The notes beneath the pieces are model-generated. The model ran no database searches. It saw nothing but the letters and a program-made list of their open reading frames with translations, and was not told the origin of the DNA. Shown here in pieces: positions 33,115 through 41,915 of a DNA stretch of 64,000 nt. Each line of letters starts with the position of its first letter. Within the stretch, counting starts at the first letter, position 1. The stretch covers positions 124,001 to 188,000 of the forward strand of contig JAOYTL010000001.1 of the NCBI GenBank assembly GCA_025846845.1. The letters run 5' to 3'. A program made the position numbers and the translations under genes. Source of the DNA: Alloboseaceae bacterium BT-24-1 (GTDB taxonomy: Bacteria > Pseudomonadota > Alphaproteobacteria > Rhizobiales > Beijerinckiaceae).

Positions 33115-34557
33115 TCAGGGGATGACCGGCGCCCGGTAGGTGAAGGTGTGCATCAGGGCGACCGCGAGCAGCATCACCACCGGGAAGTGGATGAAGAACT
33201 GCATCGAGGTGTAGCCGATCAGGTCCTTCGACTTCAGCTTGAGCACGCCGAGCAGCGGCAGCATCCAGAACGGGTTGATGAAGTTCGGCAGCGTTTCCGC
33301 GATGTTGTAGACCATCACGGTCCAGCCGAGATGCGCGCCGATCTCGTTGGCGGCCTTCATGATGTAGGGCGCCTCGATGATCCATTTGCCGCCGGCTGAC
33401 GGAATGAAGAAGCCGAGCACCGCCGAATAGATCCCGACGATGAAGGAGAATACGCTGGTATCGCTGGCGAGGCTGACGAACCAGTGCGCGATCGTGTCCG
33501 ACAGCGAGACGCCAGAAGCTTTCACCCGGGTCAGCATGTAGGCGATGCCGCCATAGAACGGGAACTGCAGCAGCACGCCGGCGACGCTCGGCATGGCCTG
33601 CGAGAAGCTGACGAGGAAGCTGCGTGGCCGCCAGTGCAGCAATGCGCCGACGAGCAGGAAGACGAAATTGTAGGTGTTGAGGCCCGACATGGTGATGAGC
33701 GGGTTGCCGGACTTGAAGGTCTCGTAGAACCAGCCCGCCGCCAGGATGACGATCAGGATCGTCAGGAGCGGGCTGAATTCGAGATAGTCGCCTGGCCGGG
33801 TCGGCTTCTGTTCGACCTTGGCGTCGACGAGATCGACACCGAGATCGGCGGCGGTCTTGGCCGCAACATCGGACGGGGTCGTGTAGTAGCAGATCGCGGC
33901 CGAAAGCAGCGTGCCGACCACGATCACCAGCAGGTTCTGCCAGGTCAGGATCGTCTCGTAGAAACTGATAACGCCGGTGATCGGCATCAGCGAAGGCGGG
34001 ATGCTCGCCGGGTTCGCCTGGAGCTGCGCTGCCGAGGAGCTGATGCCGAGGGTGAAGCCGAAGCCGAGCCCGAGATAGCCGGCCGCGCCTGCGGCGCGAT
34101 AGTCGAGGCGGATGTCCTTGCGCCGCGCGATCTCGCGCACGAGCAGGCCCGAGAAGATCAGGCTGACGCCCCAGTTGACCAGCGAGAGCAGGATGCTGAC
34201 CACGCCGACGAAGACGACGGCGCCGCGGCCGGTGGTCGGCACGCCGGCAGCCCGCCGCATCAGTGCTGCGACTGGCGGCGAGAGCGCGACGATGTAGCCG
34301 CCAATGGCGACCAGCGCCATCTGCATGGTGAAGGGGATGATGCTCCAGAAGCCTTCCCCGAAAGCGGCGCTGACCGCGACGGGCGAGCCGCCATGCACGA
34401 TCGCTGCGAGCGCGACCGCCACCGTCGCCAGGAGGACGAAGATATAGGCGTCCGGAAACCAGCGCTCGGAAAAGGCCACCATCGTCTGCGACAGGCGCAC
34501 GAGCACGCCTTCGCGTGACGGCTCTGCCGTCCGGCCATTCAAGGTCGTATCTGTCAT
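33115..34557 (-). CDS. AtoE-like short-chain fatty acid transporter
   Basis: This 480-residue inner-membrane carrier has about 12 hydrophobic segments. The start RLSQTMVAFSERWFPDAYIFVLLATV and the LGFGFTLGISSSAAQLQANPASIP loop are typical of the AtoE family, which takes up short-chain fatty acids such as butyrate. GAGGGG is well placed before the ATG. It lies 39 bases after the giant molybdo-fusion gene, on the same strand, so the two probably form one operon. The carried acid may relate to the enzyme's substrate, but neither is known. Confidence 0.85.
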   Translation of the reverse strand: MTDTTLNGRTAEPSREGVLVRLSQTMVAFSERWFPDAYIFVLLATVAVALAAIVHGGSPVAVSAAFGEGFWSIIPFTMQMALVAIGGYIVALSPPVAALMRRAAGVPTTGRGAVVFVGVVSILLSLVNWGVSLIFSGLLVREIARRKDIRLDYRAAGAAGYLGLGFGFTLGISSSAAQLQANPASIPPSLMPITGVISFYETILTWQNLLVIVVGTLLSAAICYYTTPSDVAAKTAADLGVDLVDAKVEQKPTRPGDYLEFSPLLTILIVILAAGWFYETFKSGNPLITMSGLNTYNFVFLLVGALLHWRPRSFLVSFSQAMPSVAGVLLQFPFYGGIAYMLTRVKASGVSLSDTIAHWFVSLASDTSVFSFIVGIYSAVLGFFIPSAGGKWIIEAPYIMKAANEIGAHLGWTVMVYNIAETLPNFINPFWMLPLLGVLKLKSKDLIGYTSMQFFIHFPVVMLLAVALMHTFTYRAPVIP

Positions 34558-34596
34558 TATCCCCTCACAGTGGCGGTTTTCCGCCGTTGGCTTGCA

Positions 34597-37500
34597 TCAG
34601 GCATCGAGAACGAGGTCGCTGAGCGGCACCGCGCAGCAGGTCAGGCAGTCGTCGGGCGCGCCGTCGTAAGGAGCGAGATGGCTGGCCGAGCCCGAGACCA
34701 CGCGCACCCGGCAGCTCTCGCATTGGCCGCCGCGGCAGCCGCTCGGCAGCGACAACCCGGCTGCCTCGGCGGCATCGAGCAGGCTGCCTGATTGCGCCGA
34801 CCACTCGAAGGAGCGGCCGCTGCGCTCCAGCACGATGCGGCGCGGCGCCAGATCGGAGGGAATTTCGACCTGCGAGACGAAGACCTCGCTGAAGACATCG
34901 AAGCCGGGCACGCCGGTGCCGACCAGGGCAGCCTTGGTCTCGGTGACGAAGCCGTCGGGGCCGCAGAGATAGGCGAGGGGCCGGCGGGTGCCGGGCGCTA
35001 GGCCGAGCGCCGCGATATCGGGCCGGCCGGCATGGTCGTAGTCGCGGCCGGACCGATCTGCGGGCTGCGGCCGGGTGAAGGCCCGGACCACCTGCAGCTC
35101 CGGGATTTTGCCGGCGATCACGCGCAGCCAGTCGCCGAAGGGCTGCTCGGCCCCGTTCCGGCAGATGTAGACCAGCTCGACCGAAGGCGGGCGCCGCTCC
35201 GGCGCGATCCGTGCCAGCGCCGCGAGATAGCCGACGAAGGGCGTGATGCCGATGCCGGCCGCCACCAGGATCACCGGGCGATCGCCGGTCAGCGGCGGCG
35301 TGAAGACGCCGGCCGGGGGCTGCAGGGTGACGAGGCTTCCCGGCGCGAGTTCATGCAGGCGCGTCGACATCCGGCCGGCTGGCATGCCGTCTGGGCCGGC
35401 GGCGATCCGGCGCACTGCGATCTCGTATTCGGCCGGGTTCTCGGTCGCTCCGGTCAGCGAGTAGCTGCGCGACAATCCCGTCCCGGGCTCGGTCACCTGG
35501 ACATGCTGGCCCGGCAGGAAGCCGGGCAGCGACCCGCCATCGAGGGGAGCCAGACCGAAGGCCAGGACATCGCTTGCTTCGCCCCGGCACGAGGTCACTT
35601 GGAAGGCACGCTCCCCGGTCCACCAGCCGCGCGAAGCGGCTTCGTCGCGGACGATCTCGCAAGCGACCGCCCGCAGCGGCACCGAGCCGCTGATCGGGTC
35701 GCGGTCGCGGTCGGAGAGGGCCGCGTTGATGTTGTGCGTCGCTGGGCCCGCTATCACGGCGGCGGGGCGGCCGAGCGGCGTGCAGGCCTGCCACCAGCCG
35801 AACTCGGCGATCACGCTGCCGGCAGGCAGCGTCGGCTCTAGCTTCGCCCGCAATCTCGCCTCGCCGTCGCGCGTGCGCACGATCACCCAGTCGCCGGCGA
35901 CGATGCAGCGCGCCTGCGCATCGGCCAGGCTGAGCTCGACGGATGGGTCCGGTGCCTTGCGCCGCAGCGAGGCGACATGGCGGTGCGACGAGTGGACGAA
36001 CCAGCCGGATTTGGCGGTCGAGAGCAGCAACGGCAGCGCCGCCGGACGACCCGCGGCGCTCGCCGGCTCGACATGGCGGGGCAGGGCCGGATGGCCGAGT
36101 GCGAGAAGCTGCTCGGAATAGATCTCGATCCTGCGGCTCGCGGTTGGAAAGCCGGCGACGCCGCCTTCCGCCCGAGCCAAGCTGAATTTGCGCTCTGGAT
36201 TCGGCTGAGGCAGGCGGATGCCGCCCGGCGCCTCGCGCAATTGCGCGACGCTCAGCCCGAGTGGCTCGAGCTGGTGGTTCCAGCCGGCCTCGACTGAGCC
36301 GCCGAAGAAGGCGTCGGCATGGCCGAGCCGGCAGGCGAGTTCGAAGGCGATGTCATAGTCGGCCCGGACATCGCCACGCGGCGGCACCATGCGCTGGCGC
36401 AGTTGCACCAATTCGACCGCTGCCTGGGTGATCTCGAAGCCTAGCCTCAGCGCCTCGCGCTCCCAGGGCATGCTGGCCGGCAGGACGATGTCGGCCTGCT
36501 CGGCGGTCGGGTTCATGAACATGTCGACATGGACATGGAAGTCGAGCGCCTGCAGCGCCGCCTGGTTGCGCGCGGAATCGCCTTGGGACACCACGAAATT
36601 GGTGCCGAAGCTCATCAGCGCGCGGACGCGGTAGGGCTCGCCTTCGAGCACGGAACGGCAGAAATCGCGGGCGGTGATCCAGCCCTTGGACGGCGGACCC
36701 AACGGCAGTTCGGCGAGGCCGAGCGCCTTGCGGCGCTGTGCTTCCGGTAGCAAGGCATAGTCGTTCACTGCGCGGAACGGCGGCGCGCTCGTCCAGACAT
36801 TGCCGCCGATGCGGTCGCTCGCGCCGGTCAAGGCGTAGAGCGTGCCGATGGCGCGCTCGATCATCGTGGCGTTGGAGTGCTGGCCGACGCCGGTCCAGGA
36901 ATGATAGGCGAGGCGCGGCGAGCCCTCGAACAGGGCGTAGAAGCGCGCGAGATCGGCGGTCGCCAGCCCCGTGATCGCCGCGACATGCTCGGGCGTGAAG
37001 GCGGCCGCTTCGCGCCCCAGCAACCGCATCACCGTGGCGCAGGCGATCGTCCTGCCGTCAGCGCCGCGCAGCTCCGCCTCGCCATCGAGGATGACGTCCT
37101 GCGGCCGCTCCAATGCCTCTGATGTGTCATAGGTCTGGGCTGAACCGTCCGGCTGCAACAGCACGAAGGCGTCGGCCGAGCTCTCCGGCCAGAGATCCCG
37201 TGCGCGGAGCAGGCGCCCGGTCGAAAGATCGACCAGCATCGGCGCATTGGTCCATTGCCGGACGAAGGCGTCGTCATAGCTGCGATTGGTGATGAGGTGG
37301 CGGACCGCGCCCATGGCGAGCGCTCCGTCGGCGCCCGGGCGGATTCCGAGCCAGAGATCGGCGCTTTCGCCGGCCCCGCCGCGCTTGGGATCGACGACCG
37401 CGACGGTCGCGCCGCGCTTGCGGGCTTCGGCGATCCGGGTCGCCTGGGCCAGCCAGGTCCGCGTCGGATTGTGCCCCCAGAGCACGATGGCGTCGGCGTT

Positions 37501-38007
37501 GTCGTAGTCGGCGGCGCCGATGCCGCGGCCATAGGTCAGGGCCTGGGCATAGTCCTTGTGCCAGCCGCAGATCTCGACCGCATAGATCAGATTGGGGCTG
37601 CCGAAGCAGCGGATGAAGCGCTCGACCCATTCGAAGCTGTCGACCATCGGCGTGCCGCTCGGCGTCGTCACCGCGAAAGCCACCGCTTCGGCCCCCGACT
37701 CCCGCCGGATCGTGCCGAGCTTTTCGGCGATCGTGTCGAGCGCCTCCGACCACTCGATCTCGATCCATTCCGGCGAATCGGCGCCGCGCGTTGTGGTCCG
37801 CTTCAGCGGTCTGGTGAGTCGCAGCGGGCTTTCGACCAGCTCCGGCGCTGCCCGGCCCTTGGCGCAGAGCGCCGCGCCGGTGGGGTGGGCCGGATTGGGC
37901 GAAACCGCCACCAGACGCCCGTTCAGCACGTGATTCAATGAACCGCAACGGGAGCGGCACAGGGTGCAATACCCTTCCTTGATCTCGACTGAATGCGTCT
38001 CGGACAT
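34597..38007 (-). CDS. Molybdopterin oxidoreductase fused to flavin/NAD reductase and [2Fe-2S] ferredoxin
   Basis: This 1136-residue protein is a complete electron chain. Residues C14-x2-C17-x3-C21 and C48 bind a [4Fe-4S] cluster. The molybdopterin oxidoreductase domain follows (about 60-600), with C147 in VEICGWHKD placed like the Mo-ligand Cys/Sec of formate dehydrogenases. A dinucleotide-binding domain lies at about 640-760. A ferredoxin-NADP-reductase-like module follows (about 785-1040) with RSYSLTG for flavin, GIGITPF and YLCGPDGF for NAD(P). The end is a plant-type [2Fe-2S] domain, C1091-x4-C1096-x2-C1099 then C1121-x2-C1124. There is no signal peptide, so it is cytoplasmic and probably NAD(P)H-linked. 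The substrate is unknown; distant relatives are NasC/formate dehydrogenase-like enzymes. Confidence 0.85.
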   Translation of the reverse strand: MSETHSVEIKEGYCTLCRSRCGSLNHVLNGRLVAVSPNPAHPTGAALCAKGRAAPELVESPLRLTRPLKRTTTRGADSPEWIEIEWSEALDTIAEKLGTIRRESGAEAVAFAVTTPSGTPMVDSFEWVERFIRCFGSPNLIYAVEICGWHKDYAQALTYGRGIGAADYDNADAIVLWGHNPTRTWLAQATRIAEARKRGATVAVVDPKRGGAGESADLWLGIRPGADGALAMGAVRHLITNRSYDDAFVRQWTNAPMLVDLSTGRLLRARDLWPESSADAFVLLQPDGSAQTYDTSEALERPQDVILDGEAELRGADGRTIACATVMRLLGREAAAFTPEHVAAITGLATADLARFYALFEGSPRLAYHSWTGVGQHSNATMIERAIGTLYALTGASDRIGGNVWTSAPPFRAVNDYALLPEAQRRKALGLAELPLGPPSKGWITARDFCRSVLEGEPYRVRALMSFGTNFVVSQGDSARNQAALQALDFHVHVDMFMNPTAEQADIVLPASMPWEREALRLGFEITQAAVELVQLRQRMVPPRGDVRADYDIAFELACRLGHADAFFGGSVEAGWNHQLEPLGLSVAQLREAPGGIRLPQPNPERKFSLARAEGGVAGFPTASRRIEIYSEQLLALGHPALPRHVEPASAAGRPAALPLLLSTAKSGWFVHSSHRHVASLRRKAPDPSVELSLADAQARCIVAGDWVIVRTRDGEARLRAKLEPTLPAGSVIAEFGWWQACTPLGRPAAVIAGPATHNINAALSDRDRDPISGSVPLRAVACEIVRDEAASRGWWTGERAFQVTSCRGEASDVLAFGLAPLDGGSLPGFLPGQHVQVTEPGTGLSRSYSLTGATENPAEYEIAVRRIAAGPDGMPAGRMSTRLHELAPGSLVTLQPPAGVFTPPLTGDRPVILVAAGIGITPFVGYLAALARIAPERRPPSVELVYICRNGAEQPFGDWLRVIAGKIPELQVVRAFTRPQPADRSGRDYDHAGRPDIAALGLAPGTRRPLAYLCGPDGFVTETKAALVGTGVPGFDVFSEVFVSQVEIPSDLAPRRIVLERSGRSFEWSAQSGSLLDAAEAAGLSLPSGCRGGQCESCRVRVVSGSASHLAPYDGAPDDCLTCCAVPLSDLVLDA

Positions 38008-38010
38008 ACA

Positions 38011-38036
38011 GTAGCGTATAACGCGTGACGCGCTAC
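38011..38036. promoter_or_regulatory. Inverted repeat at the molybdo-fusion start, candidate GntR operator
   Basis: GTAGCG at 38011-38016 and CGCTAC at 38031-38036 form a perfect inverted repeat, with GCGTATAACGC and GCGTGACGC inside it. It begins 4 bases upstream of the start codon of the fusion gene and lies 59 bases from the divergent GntR gene. A repressor bound here would block translation-proximal transcription of the fusion gene. Confidence 0.5.
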
Positions 38037-38094
38037 TTCAAGCCTGAGATGCGAGCCGCTATATCCGGTAGGAATCGGGGAGAGCGCGCGGGAC

Positions 38095-38790
38095 ATGCAG
38101 ACGCAGGGCGGGGAACGGATGCAGCTGGTCTCGGGAGACGCCAATCTCCGCGAAAGGGTCGTGCATCAGCTGCGGATCGAGATCGTCTCGGGCGAGATGC
38201 CGCCGGGCACGGTCTGCTCGGTTCCTTCGCTGGCGCGCACGCTCGGCATCTCGACGACGCCGATTCGCGAGGCTTTGCTCCAGCTCACCTCGGACGGATT
38301 GCTCCAGCCGATGCGCAATCGCGGCTTCCGGGTCGTCGATCCCTCGCTCGATGAATTGCGCGGCATCTTCGAGGTGCGCACCCAGCTCGAGGCTTCGGCC
38401 TTCCGCAAGCTGGTCAGGATGGGAGCAAAAAACCTTTCAGAACTCCAGGCGCTGGCCGACGCCATTGCTGAGTCCGTCGAAACCGGGGACGTGCCGCGCT
38501 ATCTCGCCGCCGACCGGGCGTTCCACGCAGAATTATTGGCGCTGGCGGGCAACGAGGTGCTGACCGACATCGTCCTGCGCCTGCGCGACAGGATGCGTCT
38601 CTACGGGATTCGCTCGCCGCACGGTCTCGCCCGGCAGAAGTCGTCAGTGCCGGAGCACTACCGCATCATCGACGTCATCAAACAGGGCCTCGAAGACGAG
38701 GCCGAAGCGCTGATGACCGGCCATATCATGGCCTGGGAGCCGATTTTCACTGAGGCCATTGCTCTGAGAAGTGCTCGACCATCCAGCTGA
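38095..38790 (+). CDS. GntR-family (FCD domain) regulator
   Basis: This 231-residue regulator has a GntR winged helix at about 18-80 (GEMPPGTVCSVPSLARTLGISTTPIREALLQLTSDGLL) and an all-helical FCD effector domain with FEVRTQLEASAF and the metal-site-like DRAFHAELLALAGN. FCD members usually bind carboxylic acids. A second ATG 24 bases downstream, preceded by GGGG, is an equally good start. It is divergent from the molybdo-fusion/AtoE pair, which it likely controls, and is convergent with doeD. Confidence 0.87.
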   Translation: MQTQGGERMQLVSGDANLRERVVHQLRIEIVSGEMPPGTVCSVPSLARTLGISTTPIREALLQLTSDGLLQPMRNRGFRVVDPSLDELRGIFEVRTQLEASAFRKLVRMGAKNLSELQALADAIAESVETGDVPRYLAADRAFHAELLALAGNEVLTDIVLRLRDRMRLYGIRSPHGLARQKSSVPEHYRIIDVIKQGLEDEAEALMTGHIMAWEPIFTEAIALRSARPSS

Positions 38791-38842
38791 GCCGGTCCCT
38801 CGGCCGTCCCGCACCAGTCGTTTCCCAGTATCCAGATTGGCA

Positions 38843-40243
38843 CTAAAGCGTCGTTGTCACCGCCTCGATTGCACGTCGCGTTGCGCCGACGACCTCATCG
38901 GCCTCTTGCCTGGTCAGGCATAGTGGCGGGGCGAAGCCGAGGATGTCGCCTTGCGGCATGGCGCGGGCGATGACGCCCTGTTCCAGCAGGGCGGCGGCGA
39001 TGCGCGGGCCAACTTTCTGCGAAGCGTCGAAGAAGACGCGATCATCCTTGTCGCGGACGAACTCCACAGCCGCCAGCAGGCCCTCGCCGCGGACCTCGCC
39101 GACATGGGCGTGCCCGCCGACAGCCTCCTGCAGCGCTGCGTTGAAATAGGCGCCGACCTCTCCGGCATTGCGCACGAGATCCAATTCGTCGACGAGCACG
39201 AGATTGGCGACGCCGGCGGCCGCGCAGAGCGGATGCGAGGAATAGGTCCAGCCATGGCCGATCGGGCCGAACTCGTCCGAGCCCTGCTCCAGCACGCGCC
39301 AGAGCTTTTCCGAGACGATGACGCCGGAGAGCGGCGCATAGGCCGAGGTCAGTCCCTTGGCGATGGTGATAAGGTCGGGCTCAATGCCGTAATGGTCCGA
39401 GCCGAACATGCTGCCGAGGCGCCCGAAACCGGTGACGACTTCGTCCGCGATCAGCAGGATGTCGTGCTTCCGGAGCACCGCCTGGATCTTCGCCCAATAG
39501 CCGGCGGGCGGCGGCACGATGCCGCCGGTGCCGAGCACCGGTTCGCCGATGAAGGCGGCGATCGTCTCCGGCCCCTCGGCCTGGATCAGCTCCTCGAGCT
39601 TGTCGGCGCAATGCTGCGAGAACTGTTCCTCACTGAGGCTGCGGTCCTCACGGCGGTAGTAATACGGCGCTTCGGTGTGCAGGACCGGCGCCTTCGGCAG
39701 GTCGAAGAGATTGTGGAAGGCGGCAAGGCCGGTGAGGCTGCCGGTCATCACGCCCGAGCCGTGATAGCCGCGCCAGCGCGAGATGATCTTCTTCTTCTCC
39801 GGCCGCTTCAGGACGTTGTTATAGTACCAGACCAGCTTGAGATTGGTCTCGTTGGCGTCCGAGCCCGAGAGGCCGAAGAAGACCCGGCTCATGCCCTTGG
39901 GCGCGCGCTCCACCACCATCTTGGCGAGCCTGATCGACGGCTCGGAGCCGTGGCCGACATAGGCATGGTAATAGGGCAGCTTCGCCGCCTGCTCGGCGAT
40001 CGCATCGGTGATCGATTTGCGGCCATAGCCGACATTGACGCAGTAGAGCCCGGCGAAGGCATCGAGGCTCTTCTTGCCGTCGCGATCGACGATGTAGACG
40101 CCCTCGCCGCCGGTGATGATGCGGTTCGGGGTCTCGCCGCGGGCATGCTGGCCCATATGCGTCGAGGGATGGAAGAAATGGTCGCGGTCCCAGGCGTCCA
40201 GTTCGTTATCGGTGCGGGCGGGTTGGTCGAGCATCGCAATCAT
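38843..40243 (-). CDS. doeD: Diaminobutyrate aminotransferase of ectoine catabolism (DoeD-like)
   Basis: This 466-residue class III PLP aminotransferase shows GVYIVDRDGKKSLDAFAGLYCVNVGYG, the GLSGSDANETNLKL motif, the DEVVTGFGR aspartate motif and the PLP lysine in IAKGLTSAYAPL. In ectoine degradation it converts L-2,4-diaminobutyrate to aspartate semialdehyde. By sequence alone it could be an omega-amino acid or GABA aminotransferase. The assignment rests on its place behind doeC and the ehu/doe/eut genes. A start three codons downstream has better ribosome-site spacing (GAAGG nine bases away). Confidence 0.82.
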   Translation of the reverse strand: MIAMLDQPARTDNELDAWDRDHFFHPSTHMGQHARGETPNRIITGGEGVYIVDRDGKKSLDAFAGLYCVNVGYGRKSITDAIAEQAAKLPYYHAYVGHGSEPSIRLAKMVVERAPKGMSRVFFGLSGSDANETNLKLVWYYNNVLKRPEKKKIISRWRGYHGSGVMTGSLTGLAAFHNLFDLPKAPVLHTEAPYYYRREDRSLSEEQFSQHCADKLEELIQAEGPETIAAFIGEPVLGTGGIVPPPAGYWAKIQAVLRKHDILLIADEVVTGFGRLGSMFGSDHYGIEPDLITIAKGLTSAYAPLSGVIVSEKLWRVLEQGSDEFGPIGHGWTYSSHPLCAAAGVANLVLVDELDLVRNAGEVGAYFNAALQEAVGGHAHVGEVRGEGLLAAVEFVRDKDDRVFFDASQKVGPRIAAALLEQGVIARAMPQGDILGFAPPLCLTRQEADEVVGATRRAIEAVTTTL

Positions 40244-40271
40244 CCTTCGCGGGAACGGGAAAAAGGACGCC

Positions 40272-41789
40272 TCAGTTCAGGTCGAGGCAGACATATTTGA
40301 GGTCGGTGAAGGCCTCGAGGCCGTGGCGCGAGCCCTCGCGGCCGAGGCCGGATTGCTTCATGCCGCCGAAGGGGATCGGCGCACCGGTGATCTTGACGCG
40401 GTTGACCGCGATCATGCCGTAGTCGAGAGCCCTGGCCAGGCGGGCAGCGCGCGCCCCGTCTCGGGTCACGACATAGGCGACGAGGCCGTATTCGGTGTCG
40501 TTGGCGCGGGTGACGATCTCGTCCTCGCTGTCGAAGGGCGCGATGGCGGCGACCGGCGCGAAGGTCTCCTCGCGCATGATCAGCGCCTCGTCCGGCACGT
40601 CGGCGAGAATGGTCGGCGCCAGGAAGAGCGGGCCGGGCATGGCGCGCTCCGGCGTCAGCTGCTTTGCGCCGCGCGCCAGCGCATCGGCGATCTGGGCTTC
40701 CGCCTTGCGCTTGGCGGCGGCATGCATCATCGGGCCGATATCGACGCCCGCGTCGAGGCCGGAGCCGACACGCAGCGCTGAGACCTTTTCGGCGAAGGCG
40801 GCGCAGAAGCGCTCGTAGAGGCCGCGCTGCACATAGATCCGGTTGGCGGCGAGGCAGTCCTGCCCGGAGGTCGCGAATTTGGCGTCGATCGCGATCGCGA
40901 CGGCACGGTCGAGATCGGCATCGTCGAAGACGATCAGCGGGGCATGGCCGCCGAGCTCCATGACCACGCGCTTGACGGTCGCAGCCGCATTGCGCGCGAC
41001 GATCCGACCGATCTCGGTCGAGCCGGTGAAGCTGACGGCGCGCACCCGGCTATCGGCGCAATAGGTTTCGGCGATCGGCGCGGCGTCGCCGGTGACGATG
41101 TTGAAGACGCCAGCCGGTAGACGGGCTCGGTCGGCAAGCTCGGCCAGGGCAAGTGCCGAGAGTGGCGTATGCGAGGAAGGATGGGCGACGACGGTGCAGC
41201 CGGCGGCGAGCGCCGCCGCAGCTTTTCGCGTCAGCATCGCGGAGGGAAAGTTCCAGGGTGTGAGCAAGGCTGCGACGCCGACCGGCTCGCGCGACAGTGC
41301 CATCTGCGCGCCCGGTAGATGGCTGGTCACGCCCTCGGCATTCACCCGCAGCGCCTCCTCGGCGTAATAGGCGATGAAGTCGGCGGCGTAGGCGATCTCG
41401 CCGCGCGATTCCGCCAGCGGCTTGCCCTGCTCCAGCGTCATCAGCAGAGCGAGGTCTTCGGCAGCCGCCAGCATCGCGGCATGCCAGCGCCGGAGCAGCG
41501 CGGCGCGCTCCTGCGGCAGCAGAGCTTTCCAGCGCGGGAAGGCTGTTTGGGCCGCGTCGATCGCCCGCGTCGCTTCGGTCGCGCCGAGCGCGGCAACCTG
41601 TGCGACGAGCGCGCCGGTGGCAGGGTCGGTCACAGGGAAGGTCTCGCCGTCGGGGGCGGCGGTCCAGCGCCCGTCGATATAGGAAAGCTGCCGCAACAGG
41701 CGCCGATCGGCGAGGCGCGCCAGGCCGGGATGCTCGGCCGGCTTGGCGATTCCGGCTTCCCGCCTTGCCGTGCTCGTCATTGCGTTCAT
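40272..41789 (-). CDS. doeC: Aspartate-semialdehyde dehydrogenase of ectoine catabolism (DoeC-like)
   Basis: This 505-residue NAD(P)-dependent aldehyde dehydrogenase has SFTGSTEIGRIVA, the Glu motif MELGGHAPLIV and the catalytic Cys in SGQDCLAANR. It resembles succinate-semialdehyde dehydrogenases but in this cluster it should oxidise aspartate semialdehyde to aspartate. GGGAGG lies six bases before the chosen ATG; an ATG two codons earlier is too close to it. It lies 28 bases upstream of doeD. A 126-base gap with strong palindromes separates it from ehuA, so doeC-doeD may have their own promoter. Confidence 0.82.
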   Translation of the reverse strand: MNAMTSTARREAGIAKPAEHPGLARLADRRLLRQLSYIDGRWTAAPDGETFPVTDPATGALVAQVAALGATEATRAIDAAQTAFPRWKALLPQERAALLRRWHAAMLAAAEDLALLMTLEQGKPLAESRGEIAYAADFIAYYAEEALRVNAEGVTSHLPGAQMALSREPVGVAALLTPWNFPSAMLTRKAAAALAAGCTVVAHPSSHTPLSALALAELADRARLPAGVFNIVTGDAAPIAETYCADSRVRAVSFTGSTEIGRIVARNAAATVKRVVMELGGHAPLIVFDDADLDRAVAIAIDAKFATSGQDCLAANRIYVQRGLYERFCAAFAEKVSALRVGSGLDAGVDIGPMMHAAAKRKAEAQIADALARGAKQLTPERAMPGPLFLAPTILADVPDEALIMREETFAPVAAIAPFDSEDEIVTRANDTEYGLVAYVVTRDGARAARLARALDYGMIAVNRVKITGAPIPFGGMKQSGLGREGSRHGLEAFTDLKYVCLDLN

Positions 41790-41832
41790 GACCATCCTCC
41801 CTCGGTTGACGACGAGGCTAGGTGGAAGACCG

Positions 41833-41878
41833 GCGAGACTGTCTTCGAAGTGCCGGTTGCGCGCCGAGACAGTCTCGG
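41833..41878. promoter_or_regulatory. Two GAGAC-based palindromes upstream of doeC, candidate operators
   Basis: The site at 41864-41878 is CCGAGAC-A-GTCTCGG, a perfect palindrome. A related imperfect one, GCGAGAC-T-GTCTTCG, lies at 41833-41847. Their centres are 31 bases apart, three helical turns. GAGACTGTC of one site is also the exact complement of GACAGTCTC of the other. The pair sits 44-89 bases upstream of doeC, a natural position for control of doeC-doeD by a dimeric regulator. Which regulator is not evident. Confidence 0.6.
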
Positions 41879-41889
41879 AAGTTCGGTGC

Positions 41890-41912
41890 GGCGCCGATAG
41901 AGTGTCGGCGCC
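41890..41912 (-). terminator. Strong stem-loop directly after ehuA
   Basis: GGCGCCGA pairs perfectly with TCGGCGCC around a 7-base loop, starting 4 bases after the ehuA stop. No T-run follows on the minus strand. It may terminate or protect the 3' end of the importer transcript just before the doeC promoter region. Confidence 0.5.
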
Positions 41913-41915
41913 GGC

